64,000 nt of DNA, from contig NC_034013.1 of assembly GCF_000346465.2 (NCBI RefSeq), positions 8,184,216 through 8,248,215 on the forward strand. Reading direction: 5' to 3'. The notes beneath the pieces were generated by a model that made no database searches, was not told where the DNA came from, and saw nothing but the letters and a program-made list of their open reading frames with translations. The first letter of the stretch is position 1; each line of letters starts with the position of its first letter. This document shows, piece after piece, positions 33,201-45,488 of this stretch. The translations under genes and the position numbers were made by a program. Source of the stretch: Prunus persica. Taxonomy: Eukaryota; Streptophyta; Magnoliopsida; Rosales; Rosaceae.

Positions 33201-36200
33201 ATGATGTGCCCTGACACCATCAACTTTTCAATATTCTGATTTAGAATTATTTTTTAAGATTGTAGAGGGGTCTAAAGAAAATTCTGGCTCAGGCCAGCTG
33301 GATGCAAAAATCTCTCAAGATATTTCCCATGGAGGTCCACTAGTATCTGGTGGAGACATTGGACGTGGTGGTTCTAAAAGTACCCCTGAGCGAAGAACAA
33401 GGAGAGCACCTAGCAAGGCAACAGGTAAACCGAGTGCTAAAAAGGGAAGTATGAAAGCAACAACTCCTGTGAGACAATCAGAAAGAGGGGACAAATCAAT
33501 CAGTGTGTCCCAGAACCAATCGGGAATCTTCCAGCTTGTGCAACCTAGTGAGACGCAGCCCTATGGGCATGTGGATGGTTCAATAAAGCCTTATTCTGTT
33601 CTTACTACTTCAACATCTAGTCTGCCAGATCTGAATACTTCTGCTCCACAATCTGTAATATTTCAACAGCCATTCACCGACTTGCAGCAAGTGCAATTAC
33701 GTGCTCAGATCTTTGTTTATGGAGCTTTGATGTGAGTCACTGTATATGTTTTTACTAATGGTTTCTTTTTGGGCTTTAGTTAAAATTTATTGACATAAGC
33801 AGATTTACTAAAATGAAGAATGGCAGGTGCTCTTGAGACTACTTAATTGAAAAAGATTAGTTTTCAGTTTGGATTAGAGACATAGAGAAAGAGATAAATT
33901 TTGAACTGCGATAGTGTATATATTAGTAAGAAAAGTAAAGGAGGAGTGTTTTGATACTTGTGCATTTGTTTTGAGGACATCATTATGACATGAATAGCAT
34001 GCTCCAGATTATTTTTTTTAAAGAACAGAACATGATCATTAGGGACCACTGAATCTAATCAGGTTTTGATTATAAATGGAACTGTCTTCAATTTATGGGA
34101 TCAGTGCATTTATACCAAATCTTGAAAGCATTAGAGTGATCATTCTTGATTTTACTGAGAAGGGAGATAATTGCCATTTCGAGACAGTGAATGAAACACG
34201 CTTTTCTTTTTCTTTCTTTTTATTTTCATTTCTTGTGCAGTCAAGGGATAGCACCTGAAGAAGCTTATATGGTGTCAGCATTTGGGGGACCTGGTTAGTT
34301 TTTTGTCCATTTTATATCTATTAATAATCATTACAAATGTGTAATAACTTAAAGCCTTTTTTTTGTCAGATGGTGGACGGGGCATGTGGGAGAATGCCTG
34401 GCGTGTGTGCATAGAGAGGCTACATGGTCAAAAATCTACTCCAATTAATCCAGAAACCCCATTGCAATCACGTTCCGGTACTTTTTGTTTTCTTTATAAG
34501 CAGTTTGATTCTCTCTTGATTTGATTAAGTGTGTAACTGTGCTTCAGAATTGAGATTTACAGGTTCTAGGGCTTCTGATCAAGTAATTAAACAAGGTGCA
34601 TTACACAATAAAGGTCTTTCCTCACCTGTTGGTCGAGCCAGTACGAAGGGTACTCCACAAACAGCAAGCCCAATGATACCTATTTCATCACCACTTTGGA
34701 GTATTTCTACCCCTGTTTGTGAGGGCCTGCAATATAGTGTGATTCCGAGAGGCTCAGTTATGGATTATCAGCAGGGATTTAATCCATTACATCCTTTTCA
34801 AACACCATCTGTAAAGAACCTTGTTGGCCATAATACTACATGGATGCCTCAGTCCTCTTTCCGGGGTCCCTGGCTTCCTTCTCCACAGTCTTCAGCTGAA
34901 GCTAGTATGCATTTTTCAGCATTTCCTAGCACGGAAGCAGTGCAGTTGACTCCTATAAAAGAAGTATCTTTGCCACAATTGCCTACTGTAAAACATGTTC
35001 CTTCTGGTCCTTCTGCTCAGACTGGGGGTCCAATCAGTGCTTTTGCAGGGCCTTCTCCACTGCTTGACCCAAAGAAGGTGTCAGCATCACCTGGCCAGCA
35101 TTCTGCTGATCCAAAGCCTAGAAAAAGAAAGAAGATTTCACCGTCTGAGGAACTTGGTCAGATTAGTTTGCAAGCTCAATCTCAACCTGAGTCAGCTTTA
35201 ACAGTTGCTGTTGTTAGTAGTACTACCCCAAGTACCCTTTCGTCTAAGGCCATGCCAGATAAATTGATTATGTCTGTGCCTCCTATGTCTTCCTCTGATC
35301 AACTCAAAAAAGCAGATCTGGATTTGGAGCAGAGGGCAACTTTATCAGAGGAGACGCTTGCTAAAGTTAAGGAGGCTAGGCAACAGGCAGAGGAAGCTTC
35401 TTCTCTTGCTGCTGCAGCTGTTAGTCACAGCCAAGCAATATGGAATCAGTTGGAGAAGCAAAAGAACTCCAAATTGATATCAGATGGTGAAGCTAAGTTA
35501 GCTTCTGCTGCTGTAGCTGTAGCTGCTGCTGCTGCTGTTGCAAAGGCAGCAGCTGCAGCTGCCAATGTTGCATCAAATGCTGCATTGCAAGCAAAATTGA
35601 TGGCCGAAGAAGCCTTGGATAATTATGAGAATCCAAGCCCAAGTATGAGAATGGCTACTCCTGTGTCCATTTTAAGAGGTGAGGATGGAACAAACAGTTC
35701 GAGTTCGATCCTTGTTGCTGCCAGGGAGGCTGCTAGGAGGAAGGTTGTAGCTGCATCTGCAGCCTCAAAGCGAGCTGAAAATTTGGATGCCATTGTAAAA
35801 GCTGCTGAGCTGGCCGCAGAAGCTGTTTCACAAGCTGGAACAATTGTTGCAATGGGTGATCCTTTGCCATTGAGTGAGTTAGCAGAAGCTGGTCCAGAGG
35901 GTTATTGGAAAGTACCCCAAGTTTCTTCAGAGCTCATTACAAAATCAAATGACATGGTGAGAGAACAATCAAATGTAGGTACTGTTGAAGAAGATGCTGG
36001 TACTTCTGCTAGGCATTCTAAAGATCGACAATCAGATAAGAAAGAAGCGCAGCCAACTCCACATGAGAAGTTGCCTATTCCAATAGAGGTAAATAGGGAA
36101 TCAACAGAGGATCATTTGAGATCGGTAGTTGGCGTCTCGGGCTTCGATATAGTCAACGAAAAAGGGTCAAAAGGACCAAAAGGCCGCAAAGTTTCTGAGA

Positions 36201-39200
36201 TCGGATCAAAGTCTGCTTTGATGACTGTTGAGAATGATTTTGAAAAAGAAGAACACGCATCTGAAGAAAGTGGCATCAAGGAGGGTTCTCTAGTAGAGGT
36301 ATGAAGCTGAGGTGTATCTGATATGTTTTCCTATATGTAGTTTTTGAAATTTTTTAAATTAGCTTTTATCTTAACCTTTTTGGCTGCTCACTGGTACATC
36401 TTGCTTGTGAAGTTTGGAATTGCTATGTCTTATATGGGCATAATGTATTATTCACTTGGTTTCTCTTTAGGTTCTCAAAGATGGGGGTGGATTTGGAGCA
36501 GCCTGGTTCACAGCTAATGTATTGAGTTTGCAGGATGGTAAAGCTTGTGTGTGTTACACTGAGCTTCAGTCAGATGAAGGTATACCACCGTTAATCCTGT
36601 TAGAAGCAGACAATCATGCCTTTGCCTCATGCCCTGTTTCCTTTAAAAGAATGTTTTTCCCCGATGTTATAAATTCCTGGTTACTGCTTTTAATTAGGAT
36701 CTGGTGTAGTTGTATTTGATACTTGCATTGGAACCTTGCTACTCATATGATTCATAATGAAAACTCTTTGTAAAGATATTATGCCTGTGCACCTTGTTTG
36801 CTTAATGTATGTTTAATTTCTCATCTATATAGGTTCAGGGAAACTACAGGAATGGGTGGCACTTGAAAGCAAAGAAGATAAGCCACCGAAAATTCGCATT
36901 GCCCGCCCTGTTACCGCTTTGGGATTTGAAGGAACAAGGAAAAGGCGCAGAGCAGCGATGGCAGATTATGCTTGGTCTGTTGGAGATAAAGTTGATGCAT
37001 GGATACAGGACAGGTGAGCACAAGTTAATTATGTTAAAAGGTGATTGGTTTTTTTTGGGGAAAATCTTGCTGGAGAGATATTTGTATAGGAAGATAAATA
37101 TAACTATTGCCTGCAATCGCCTACATTTCTCTGTATCTTTCTTCACTATCTCAACCATGCCTAGTCTTGGGTGTTGAAGCATGTTGGCAGTGTTGGTATA
37201 TTAGATATCCATGCACTATGGTGATTATAAACTTGCATCAGGTCTTCCTATTTTACTTAACGGCAACTTTGATTTTGATGCTGTTCTTCTGTCCAATTTC
37301 CACATTGAGTTTGTGGAGTTTTCCTTGATTTCTTAGCCATCAGTATGCTTAACTCCTCTCATGTGTATTGAATTATGTTTTCAGCTGGTGGGAAGGAGTT
37401 GTCACTGAGAAAAACAAGAAAGATGAAACTATATTAACTGTCCACTTTCCAGGTTTGTATGGATCATTTTGTCTTTTTGTGGGTGGGGGGTGCTCTTATT
37501 AAGGCCCCAACATGTAAATGCTTCCCATTGTATTGTGCAAAAGTTGCTGTTTCTTAATGCGGGATTCTCTGGTTATTAATTCTTACAGCTCAAGGGGAAA
37601 AGTCAGTTGTTAAAGCTTGGCATCTTCGGCCTTCTCTCATTTGGAAGGATGGGGAATGGGTTGAATGGTTCAGTGTACGAAATGACTGCGTTTCCCATGA
37701 GGTACTATTTTTATGTCAGTTAATGCTTGATTTTGTCTGGTTCCTAAAACTTCTCAATTGTATTTATTTTATTTTACTGAAGTCCAAATTTGTTGTTTAG
37801 GGTGACATGCCCCAGGAAAAGCGACCCAAATTGGGCAGTCCTGCAGTGGAAGGCAAAGGAAAGGATAAGACATCAAAAAGCATTGATATTGTAGATTCAG
37901 GGAAACCTGAAGAGCCAAGGTTACTGAATTTATCTGCAAATGAAAAGGTATTTAATATGGGTAAGAATACCAGAACTGAGAACAAGCCTGATCCAACCAG
38001 AACAATTCGGACTGGGTTGCAGAAGGAAGGAGCCAAGGTGGTTTATGGTATTCCCAAGCCTGGAAAGAAGAGAAAATTTATGGAAGTTAGCAAACATTAT
38101 GTGGCAAATCAGAGTACTAAGATTAATGAAACTAATGATTCAATGAAATTTGCGAAATACTTGATGCCTCAAGGATCGGGTTCCCGTGGATTGAAAAATA
38201 CATCTAAAATTGACACAAGGGAAAAGCAGGTGACTGAATCCAAGCTGAAGGGTCTTAAATCTATAAAGCCGCAAGGTGTGCCAAGTAAATCTGTTCCACA
38301 GAAGGACAACCTCTTAACAGATGCACGTACTGTCTCTGATGGTTCAAGTGAAATGGACCATACAGGAAAGATCAAGGATTCTGTAAGCCGTGTTGACAGT
38401 GTATCTGGAAAGCATACCCTATCACAACCAGAGGGCCCAATCGTATTTTCTTCACTAGCTCCCTCATCTGATTTTCCTTCCTCCAAGAAAGTGTCCGCAT
38501 CAACTGCTAAATCTCGGTCAAACAAAGGAAACCTTGCACCTGCTGGTGCAAAGTTGGGTAAAATTGAGGAGGGAAAAGTGTTCAGCGGTAATCCTGCAAA
38601 GTCGACTTCTGAAGTTGCTGAGCCTCGTAGATCAAATCGCAGAATTCAGCCGACATCAAGAGTAAGAATTTAGATATATTTTGGTCTTGTTTTGCATATA
38701 GATGTCATTCGTTCTTTTCATATGATAACATTGTGGTGAACTATTCTGATTATTTGTCTCTTGATTTTTGGGTGCTTAGCTTGGTTCTATACTATTTTGG
38801 TGTGAATTCGGTGATGTTACACTGTCACTTGTATAGGGTGTTTTTGGAAGTTAATGTGTGCAGTGTTCATTGCAGTGTAGGTTTTTTAGAATTATATCCC
38901 AACATCTCTTTCTTTGAATTTTTTTTCTTGTTGTGGTCCTCGTATTATTCACATTAAATATTTTTGCAATTTCAGGTACAGATTTATCTAATTTTCTTTA
39001 CTCGTTTGGTATCCATGTAGAATCAGAAACTTTCCTCTTTCATGCTAGTTCCCTTACTCGTGTGTGAATGCAATGTAAACATTCTCTTTTTCTATAATCT
39101 AAGCCTTGTGTTGTTGACATTGCTGGCCACAGCTATTGGAAGGACTGCAAAGCTCGTTGATCATCACAAAGATTCCTTCTGGTTCACATGACAAAGGTCA

Positions 39201-39351
39201 CCGAAGTCAGAACCGGAATGCTTCTAGAGGTTAATTATTAACCCCAGGGTTTATTTTCTTTGGGAACATTTTGCAGGACATGTTTCTTGTTTATGTGAAC
39301 GCAATTGTGTTATCTGACAGTTAGACTGTGACAGGGAATAACAACGGTTGA
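28026..39351 (+). CDS. G2484-1: Agenet/Tudor-like domain protein, G2484-1-like
   Basis: The 2318-aa product comes from 15 coding exons: 28026-30102, 30212-30715, 31142-31300, 32532-32917, 33259-33731, 34241-34293, 34370-34477, 34548-36298, 36471-36579, 36833-37013, 37385-37452, 37589-37701, 37801-38661, 39133-39229, 39335-39351; all phases match. The N-terminus MDYDDNDFQSQNLHL and the overall plan fit Arabidopsis G2484-1. Residues 1-1250 are acidic, Ser-rich and low-complexity with an internal duplication. A short RRTRRAPSKATGKPSAKK tract and PKPRKRKK look like nuclear signals. An Ala-rich coiled coil follows (KVKEARQQAEEASSLAAAAV ... AAAVAKAAAAAANVAS). Residues about 1838-1995 are agenet modules (FGAAWFTANVLSLQDGKACV, VGDKVDAWIQDSWWEGVV), a Tudor-like fold known to bind chromatin or proteins. 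The C-terminus is basic (PRRSNRRIQPTSR). Likely a nuclear chromatin-associated protein; molecular function unproven. Confidence 0.92.
29085..29560 (+). repeat. Internal tandem duplication in the agenet gene, about 76-80 codons, 2 copies
   Basis: Copy 1 begins at about 29085 (GDSNLHMLGGCSDR) and copy 2 at about 29313 (GDSDLHMVDGCSDR). A third start (VDSG) follows at about 29553. Both copies contain TNKCEDMV, SKLNTHDLS, YAVEVSN and ISSSLE. The DNA copies are about 80 percent alike or better, and the 228-bp and 240-bp spacings keep the frame. The second copy has about four extra codons (in LFKDTDTGDD). Confidence 0.9.
30157..30211 (+). promoter_or_regulatory. Splice acceptor region with TACTAAC branch site and microsatellite polypyrimidine tract
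   Basis: In the 109-base intron before the second coding exon, TACTAAC (30157-30163) is followed by a (CTGT)n(CT)n run (about 30169-30205) and then TGTGCAG. The whole pyrimidine tract is a microsatellite. Confidence 0.6.
31728..31757 (+). other. Potential G-quadruplex in an agenet gene intron
   Basis: Four G runs (31728-31731, 31734-31739, 31747-31750, 31752-31757) with loops of 2, 7 and 1 bases lie on the coding strand in the intron 31301-32531. They could fold in the pre-mRNA. There is no evidence of function. Confidence 0.6.
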
Positions 39352-40222
39352 AAGAGCTCTACCGATGATGGGTTCCAGTCCAAGGAACGTCAATTATTGG
39401 ATGGCGAGGCCGACATGCCCAGCGTAGTTTGTGTATATTTATGATAGAGGAGGATAAGCGTAGGGGTGGAAATTCTTGCTTCCTTGGTTTCAGTCAGTCA
39501 TAAAAGTGTAGAATCAGTAGATGTTCATAGTGATTTTAGTTTTCTTTCACAATTTGTGGTTTCCCCTGGTAGGTGGATATCGCCCAGATAGGTTGTATAT
39601 GGAAATTGTCCATGTAGTTTGTGGCTTGTAGTGCAAGGAAGGCTTTCAGAAGATTAATCATATAACCTGTTGCTGTTTTACCCATTTTAATGTTATGGAT
39701 AAATCCTTTTCATAAAATTGGTGGTTGCTATTTTTTTTCCTTCCAGTTTGTTCGTCTTCTGTCCAGACCACCACCATTACCGTGGCCACATCGCCACCAC
39801 CATCACTATTATTACTCATTTATTGATTCAAACCCGGCGAAGGATAAACTTTAAATTTCGTTATACTTAATAGGTTGGATAAGCAAGAAATTATACATTT
39901 TGGAATTTTAGTTCTTTTGTTTTTCATCATTTAGAGATTTCTTGATACACAAATCGATTCTTTTGCTAGTCCAAATCGGAGCTGAAGCTTATTACTAACT
40001 ACGTCGTCTTACACTCGTGAAAAGATTGCTTAGGAATTGGAAACGAACCCCTTGGAAGGATGAAACATGAATAATATTGTTTTGCAGACGTGATAACTTT
40101 TACACGTGATATAGCGTTATTGGCCGGACATAATAAAATAGTTATCGATGTTGCAACCAAGTTTTTCTGCTTAGAAGATGCAATTTCTACTCGCATCACA
40201 ACTTGTACAAGGGGATATTTAA
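39352..40222. other. 3' UTR of the agenet gene and intergenic DNA
   Basis: The 3' UTR probably ends near 39700 (several AATAAA-like variants such as ataaat near 39699). The remaining bases hold no recognised gene. Confidence 0.45.
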
Positions 40223-40441
40223 AGGCTAGTTTGGTATTGCTGTGTTTTTTTTAAAACTGCTTCTGCTGTGCTGTGAGAATAAACAGCTGTGAAAAAAAAC
40301 AGCTAGGCATTTGATAAATTGTATTAGAAAAAGTGTTGTAAAGAATCAAAGTGTTTGGTAAATTTTTATTAGAAGTGCTTTTAGTATGTATAATGACCAA
40401 AAATGACATCATGATGAAATTGTTACTCACTAGCAGAAAAG

Positions 40442-40459
40442 CCCGCGCGATGCTGCGGG
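40442..40459 (-). terminator. Helitron 3' terminal hairpin
   Basis: Inverted repeat CCCGC/GCGGG with an 8-base loop, located 9 bases inside the CTAG end. Such a hairpin is the signal that stops rolling-circle transfer in Helitrons; it is not a transcription terminator. Confidence 0.75.
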
Positions 40460-41269
40460 TTTTGAAATTGCGTAGACAAAGTAAGATTGTTTATATATAC
40501 AATGAGATTTAACTTATAGCATTATGTTTAACTAAGGGAGTATAAGTTGCAAAAAAGTAAGTAATAACATATTTTATAGGCTATTTGTTATGTTAAAATA
40601 ATAGACTTGTTTGTATATACATATGAGATGTTAATAGTGGGAAGTATCCATCAAAATATCAAAATTTGGATAGTTTTGAGCAGCATGCTGTTTAATTGGG
40701 CGAGTTTTGTTTTGCAATTTCTTCATGATTTTTCTTCTCTTTGATGGAGGTCTTGACCCTGTTATAAAAAAGTGGGAAAATAGTAAATGTTAATATTGAT
40801 GAATGGGGAAAATTGAGTTAGGACAATAATCATAAACATTTAATTATGTATAAACATGAATAATATATTTTAACAATTTAATAAGAAAGTTATAAATAGT
40901 TTTCCAATCTAGGAAATACAAAGTTACAAAATTAAGAGAACTAATGAGCAAGCTGTAGATGGTTTTCCAATTGAAGTAACACAAAGTAAACATATTTTAA
41001 ATTCTGTGTTTATCTAAAGGAAAAGTTGAAGAGAGGTAAAATAATCATGGTTGGATATATTGAAGAAAAATTGAAAAAAAGGATGTAAATATAATGTTTA
41101 GGCTTTTAATTCTCTTATGTATTAGGAACATACGACTCTTTTGCTCTTATTTAGAGTAAAAATTATTTAAGGGCTTGACATTTCTGTTGAAAAAGGGGCA
41201 GAACTTCCCCTGAAAAATGGACATTTTTCAAAAAAATTCACCTGTAAATATGATTAAAATATAATATAA

Positions 41270-42125
41270 TAATTCTAGATATCTATTATTTTATCAGACA
41301 ATAAACTTCGTTTCATAATGATTAAACAGTACATATATATATATATATTAATATAAAGTCTTGTTAAATTCATATGTACAATTGAGACATTGAACTCAAA
41401 ATTTATAATCAACCAAGTTCACCAGATTAATGATTTAGATAAAATGTTCAATGAGAACATCAAAGGGAAAATATTTAAAAGAGGAGAAATTTTTTAGCAA
41501 TAAGCATATCCAACTTGTATCAATCAACAAAATAAAGATTATTTGTAAATAACTTGTATGCAAGCATAATCGATGAAAAGCAAATATAAAATCTTACAAA
41601 ATAATTAAAATCAATTGACTAACATGACTAATAATGCTCAACTTAAAAAAACAATGAATTAGAGGAGTTTTATACCTCGAAAATGACAGCAGAATGCAAA
41701 TGTCTAGTCTCTTGCCTTTTGGTGTATTCAAGCTGTGAAATAAACAAATAATTGAATTATATTTGGATCGAATCACATTTTTAGAGAAATATAGGTTATC
41801 ACAGGATGAGAAAAAGATGACAAAATTTACATCACTATATGAAATCCTGCTTATATTTTTAACACCAACATAAATTTAGTTTTGTGTAAACAACTTCACA
41901 ATTACAAATATATATTATTATATCAAAGAATTAACTGAATTCTATAACGATCAAACAATATGCATATATTAATATCAAGCCTAGTTAAACAGATATACAC
42001 AGTGAGCACATTTGACTCAAAACTCATAATCAATCAAGCCCACCAAGTCAAGGAATCAAGTGAAATGTTTCCTGAGAACCCCAAAGAAAACCAATAGAGG
42101 TTAAGATAAAATAATTGCCAATTTC
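41270..42125. repeat. Diverged direct duplication inside the Helitron, about 220 bp
   Basis: Copy A (about 41275-41500) and copy B (about 41905-42125) share in order taatgattaaacaNta/aacgatcaaacaata, ataatcaaNcaag, caccaNNttaaNgatt-like, and aaatgttNNNtgagaacNNcaaag. They are direct repeats separated by about 400 bases and are clearly older than the tandem repeat at 43442. Confidence 0.65.
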
Positions 42126-42347
42126 TATTTTGACAAAAAAAAAAAGTCTCTTGACGAAAAACTAAAAGAAAGAAAGTCTCTTGACAAAAAATCTCCCAGC
42201 CAACAAATTCTTCATATGGAAGAAATACTTGGGAATGGAAGGTATAGTGCTACCACCCTTCTCTTTCTTTTTCTCTTTCTCACTCACACAAACACATATA
42301 TTCTATTGTTCCAAACAACCAATGCTCTAATAATAAGAATGAAACAG

Positions 42348-42515
42348 GGAGCACGGAAGGCTGTATGAGTGAGAGTATAAGTAAAGAAAGAGCTGAAGCT
42401 GCGAAAAATGATGCAGAACTACCACTCTTCAATTTAAACAGAGTTTTAGCTGCAACAAACAACTTCAATGTAGCGAATAAACTGGGAGAGGGAGGATTTG
42501 GCCCTGTTTTATAAG
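42348..42515 (+). pseudogene. Captured exon of an S-domain receptor-like kinase (fragment)
   Basis: The plus strand reads ERAEAAKNDAELPLFNLNRV, then LAATNNFNVANKLGEGGFGP, which is the juxtamembrane segment and glycine-rich loop of the kinase domain of G-type lectin (S-locus) receptor kinases. The natural exon ends GPVYK next to a GT donor; here the end is gttttataag followed by gtgaca, with one extra T that turns Tyr-Lys into a stop (taa). The donor after 42515 is still recognisable. No lectin, PAN or catalytic-loop sequence follows, so this is a transduplicated fragment inside the Helitron, in antisense to the Helitron's own orientation. Confidence 0.8.
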
Positions 42516-43441
42516 GTGACACTTTCTAAACTGCTTGATAAATACTAATGTACAGTTTATCTAATATATGCTAACTTGGACAGGCCAAAGACATAACAGA
42601 TTTAGGTTCCTTAAAGGAGGCAGCACAAATATTCATTCCAAGTACATTGTAGCATGATTTCTGTTTTCTCAGCCTCTCTAATTCTAAAAACCAAAAACTT
42701 CAATATATAACTTTAATTTTCTGTAAGTGTTGATCTAGATTTACATTCCCTTTGTCCTGACAACTCAATCGAACATCTCAATCAAAAGTCACCCTAAACA
42801 ATCAAAATCACAAAACCACTCTCTCACTCAGGATTGAATCGTTGCACAGACTCTGATCTACATAAGCCTGCGGCAATCCTAATATCTAAGATATTATGTT
42901 CAATTGTAATTTTAAAGGACAAACCATACACATTCAAGCAAGAACTCTACAGCATGCCTGCTCAATCAGGCCATACAATTTTCAGAACTTATGTACCAAG
43001 CATATCGAACTGAGAAAGTAAACCATATGTTTCCCCAGACACCATATGCTGGAGAGTCAATCTAAGAAGGGAAGATGGCACTTTATCAGCATGGTTGCTG
43101 GTTAATCATTCCTAATTTCTATTTTGTCAAAACCTGATTAATCTTCACTTCTTTTTTCCTTGTGTTTTATCATTAATTTTTTTCTCCATATTTAGAATAC
43201 AACAACCAACAGCAGATAAAAAAAGAAAATTTTTTCAATAAAAAAAAGCATGCTTAGTCTTTGCTTTCCAGTGTTTTATCAGCAACCAAAACAGAAATTG
43301 AGAATGATTTCCATTTCTAAGATTTCTCCAAGAGAGCAAAGTCATTGAATCGACAATTGATTAAAAAAATTAATAATAAGAATGATGGAAATACCTGAGC
43401 TAATCTGTGAGATTCAATCCCCTTCCTGATAGAACCCAATA

Positions 43442-43780
43442 TGTTGTGAAATATAAATACCTCAGCTCCTCTTATATAGCATTAGGGATTACCCAAGAAC
43501 CTGAAATCAAATTAACCAAATAAATGAACCCAAATTCGTAAAAAATAAATAAAAAATACCCTAAAGATATGTTGTGAAATATAAATACCTCAGCTCCTCT
43601 TATATAGCATTAGGGATTACCCAAGAACCTGAAATCAAAGTAACCAAATAAATGAACCCAAATTCGTAAAAAATAAATAAAAAAAGCATTAGGGATTTTA
43701 CCCAAGAACCTGAAATCAAAGTAACCAAATAAATGAACCCAAATTCGTAAAAAATAAATAAAAAATACCCTAAAGATAGA
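43442..43780. repeat. Tandem repeat, 128-bp unit, about 2.7 copies
   Basis: Copy 1 starts at 43442 and copy 2 at 43570 (both tgttgtgaaatataaatacc). A third copy lacks the first 37 bases and starts at 43686 (gcattagggatttt). Copies are nearly identical, so the array is young compared with the rest of the Helitron. Confidence 0.92.
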
Positions 43781-44944
43781 ACATGGCTCACACCCACGCT
43801 CTACAAAGGACGAAAAATCTCCCAGCCAACAATCAAATTCATGAAATGAAGACCAAAAGATCTGTTAAAAAGTTGACGGGATGCATACCTGAAGACAAAG
43901 GATGCAAAAATTCGCAAGCAAGAAAGATGGAAGTCTGAGTCGAAGGCTGTAGAAAGGATGAGAAATCTCCCGACCACAAATCTGTGAGACAAAGACTAAA
44001 AGTGCGGCTGGATTTGCAGCACACCTCCCAAACAAAAATCGACGGCCCCCCACGCATGTCTAACAATGAATGCAGATCTTCCATGGCTGCCCCCCAACCA
44101 GCTGGTTCGAAACGGACTGAAAATGGGCACTTCTCTGAGCGGACAAAACCTTCGCAACGAAGGGGAAGGGGCAAAAACGGGAACAAAAGAAGCTGTTTAG
44201 TTGAGGGCAGTTTCGTCAATTTACTGTTATGAAGAAAAAACAAAACGAAAACAATAGCAAAATGAGGGGCATTTCCGTCATTATACTGTGCTTAGCTACA
44301 GTGTTTAGTTGCATTGGGTTTTAGTATATATAGAATTTTGCCACAAATTCTAAATTTTTAAAGTAACAAAATTAGTTCCAATTCCAAATATTGTTACCAA
44401 AAATATAAATAAATAAATAAAAATTAAATTAAGAAAGTAACCTAAAAAAACTCCTTCCCACACCGTACCCACCTGCATCTCTCTCTCTCTCCATTGCCCC
44501 AAAACACCAAGAGAAAAAACCCAGATCAAGAATTTTAAAACCAAAAACTCAACCCAAACCGAGATAAAAACTGTGTTGTCATTGAAGAAAACAACAAGAA
44601 GGAAATCAAATCCAAATGAAAATTTTGTTTTCCTGTGGTTTTGATTTGAGTTTCAACTTTCCCTTGATTTTGGTTTCCAAGAGAAGGTCAACGAATTGTT
44701 GGTGGATTCAAGAATCTATTTTTTGTGAAAATCGTTGATCAAGGAGGGTAGATGCCTGTGTTGCTATCGATTTTGGTCCTCCACAATTCGCATACAGATG
44801 TTTGAAGATATATTTGGGGTTTGGATCTTTTGTGGTTGGAGTGGAGATCATAGACTGGGGAGCTAGGGTTGAGTTTTTTTTTTTAAGCTGTGGTTTGGAT
44901 TTTTGTGGCTGGAGTGCAGATAACAGTGTGGAGAGCTAAGAGCT

Positions 44945-44978
<34 letters not shown>

Positions 44979-45488
44979 GGGTATGAATCGAGTTGCAGAC
45001 AGAAGTCGATTTGCAAGAGAGACGAAGAAGAATCGAGTTGCAAGAGGGATAAAAGCTGTCAATTTAGAAAATTAATAGGGGTATTATGGGAAAAGTGAAA
45101 ATTCATTTAACAGAACAGGTTGTTTTTTTTCAAAGCAGCTTTAAGAAGCAGCGTGTTGGCTGCTTCGAGATTCTGCTGTGGATCACCGCAGGTTTTAAAA
45201 TAAGCAGCCTTCAATTGTTTTACCAAACGCTTTTGTTTCCAGAACTTTTTTTATAAGCTGTCTATTTATTAAGCGCAGCAATCCCAAATGCCACCTTAAT
45301 CCATCTACTCTACTTGGCCTTGGGACTAATTCTCTACTGTTGGGTGCATTTTTGCTCATCATCCTAAACCAGTGTGTAGCATCACTCCCCTCTCCAATAC
45401 ACACCTGCCATATGTAATATTGAGAGAAATTTCTTAATTAAAAGATAAAGAGATTTTTAGTAAGAAGTCTATTTTTGCATAATATATG

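Larger units (their letters stand above)
40430..44334 (-). mobile_element. Non-autonomous Helitron, 3.9 kb
   Basis: On the minus strand the element starts TCTATATATACTAAAACCCA at 44334, a typical Helitron 5' end (TC followed by an AT-rich run). It ends CTAG at 40430, preceded by a GC-rich hairpin (40442-40459, arms CCCGC and GCGGG) 8 bases or so before the terminal CTGCTAG. The base following the 3' end is T as expected; the base before the 5' end is T and not the usual A. No RepHel gene is present, so it depended on another element. It contains a captured receptor-kinase exon, an internal diverged duplication and a 128-bp tandem repeat. Confidence 0.85.
40223..45296. mobile_element. hAT-like TIR element split by a Helitron
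   Basis: The left end (aggctagtttggtattgctg) and the reverse complement of the right end (aggtggcatttgggattgctg) share a hAT-type terminus, and the subterminal regions share gctgctt/cagc-rich motifs and gtttggtaaa. Without the Helitron (40430-44334) the element would be about 1.17 kb and non-coding. No perfect 8-bp target duplication is seen (atatttaa at the left, taatccat at the right), so one end may have been altered. The right half contains a 29-base poly-T run (about 44950-44978). Confidence 0.65.

Noticed and set aside
43442..43780. CRISPR-like repeat array
   Set aside because: The 128-bp units are contiguous with no unique spacers and the genome is eukaryotic; it is an ordinary tandem duplication in a Helitron.
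43839..44243. 134-codon minus-strand frame starting with MFFLHNSKLTKLPS
   Set aside because: It is within the 5' part of a non-autonomous Helitron, has no known domain, and the same DNA is largely structural Helitron end sequence.
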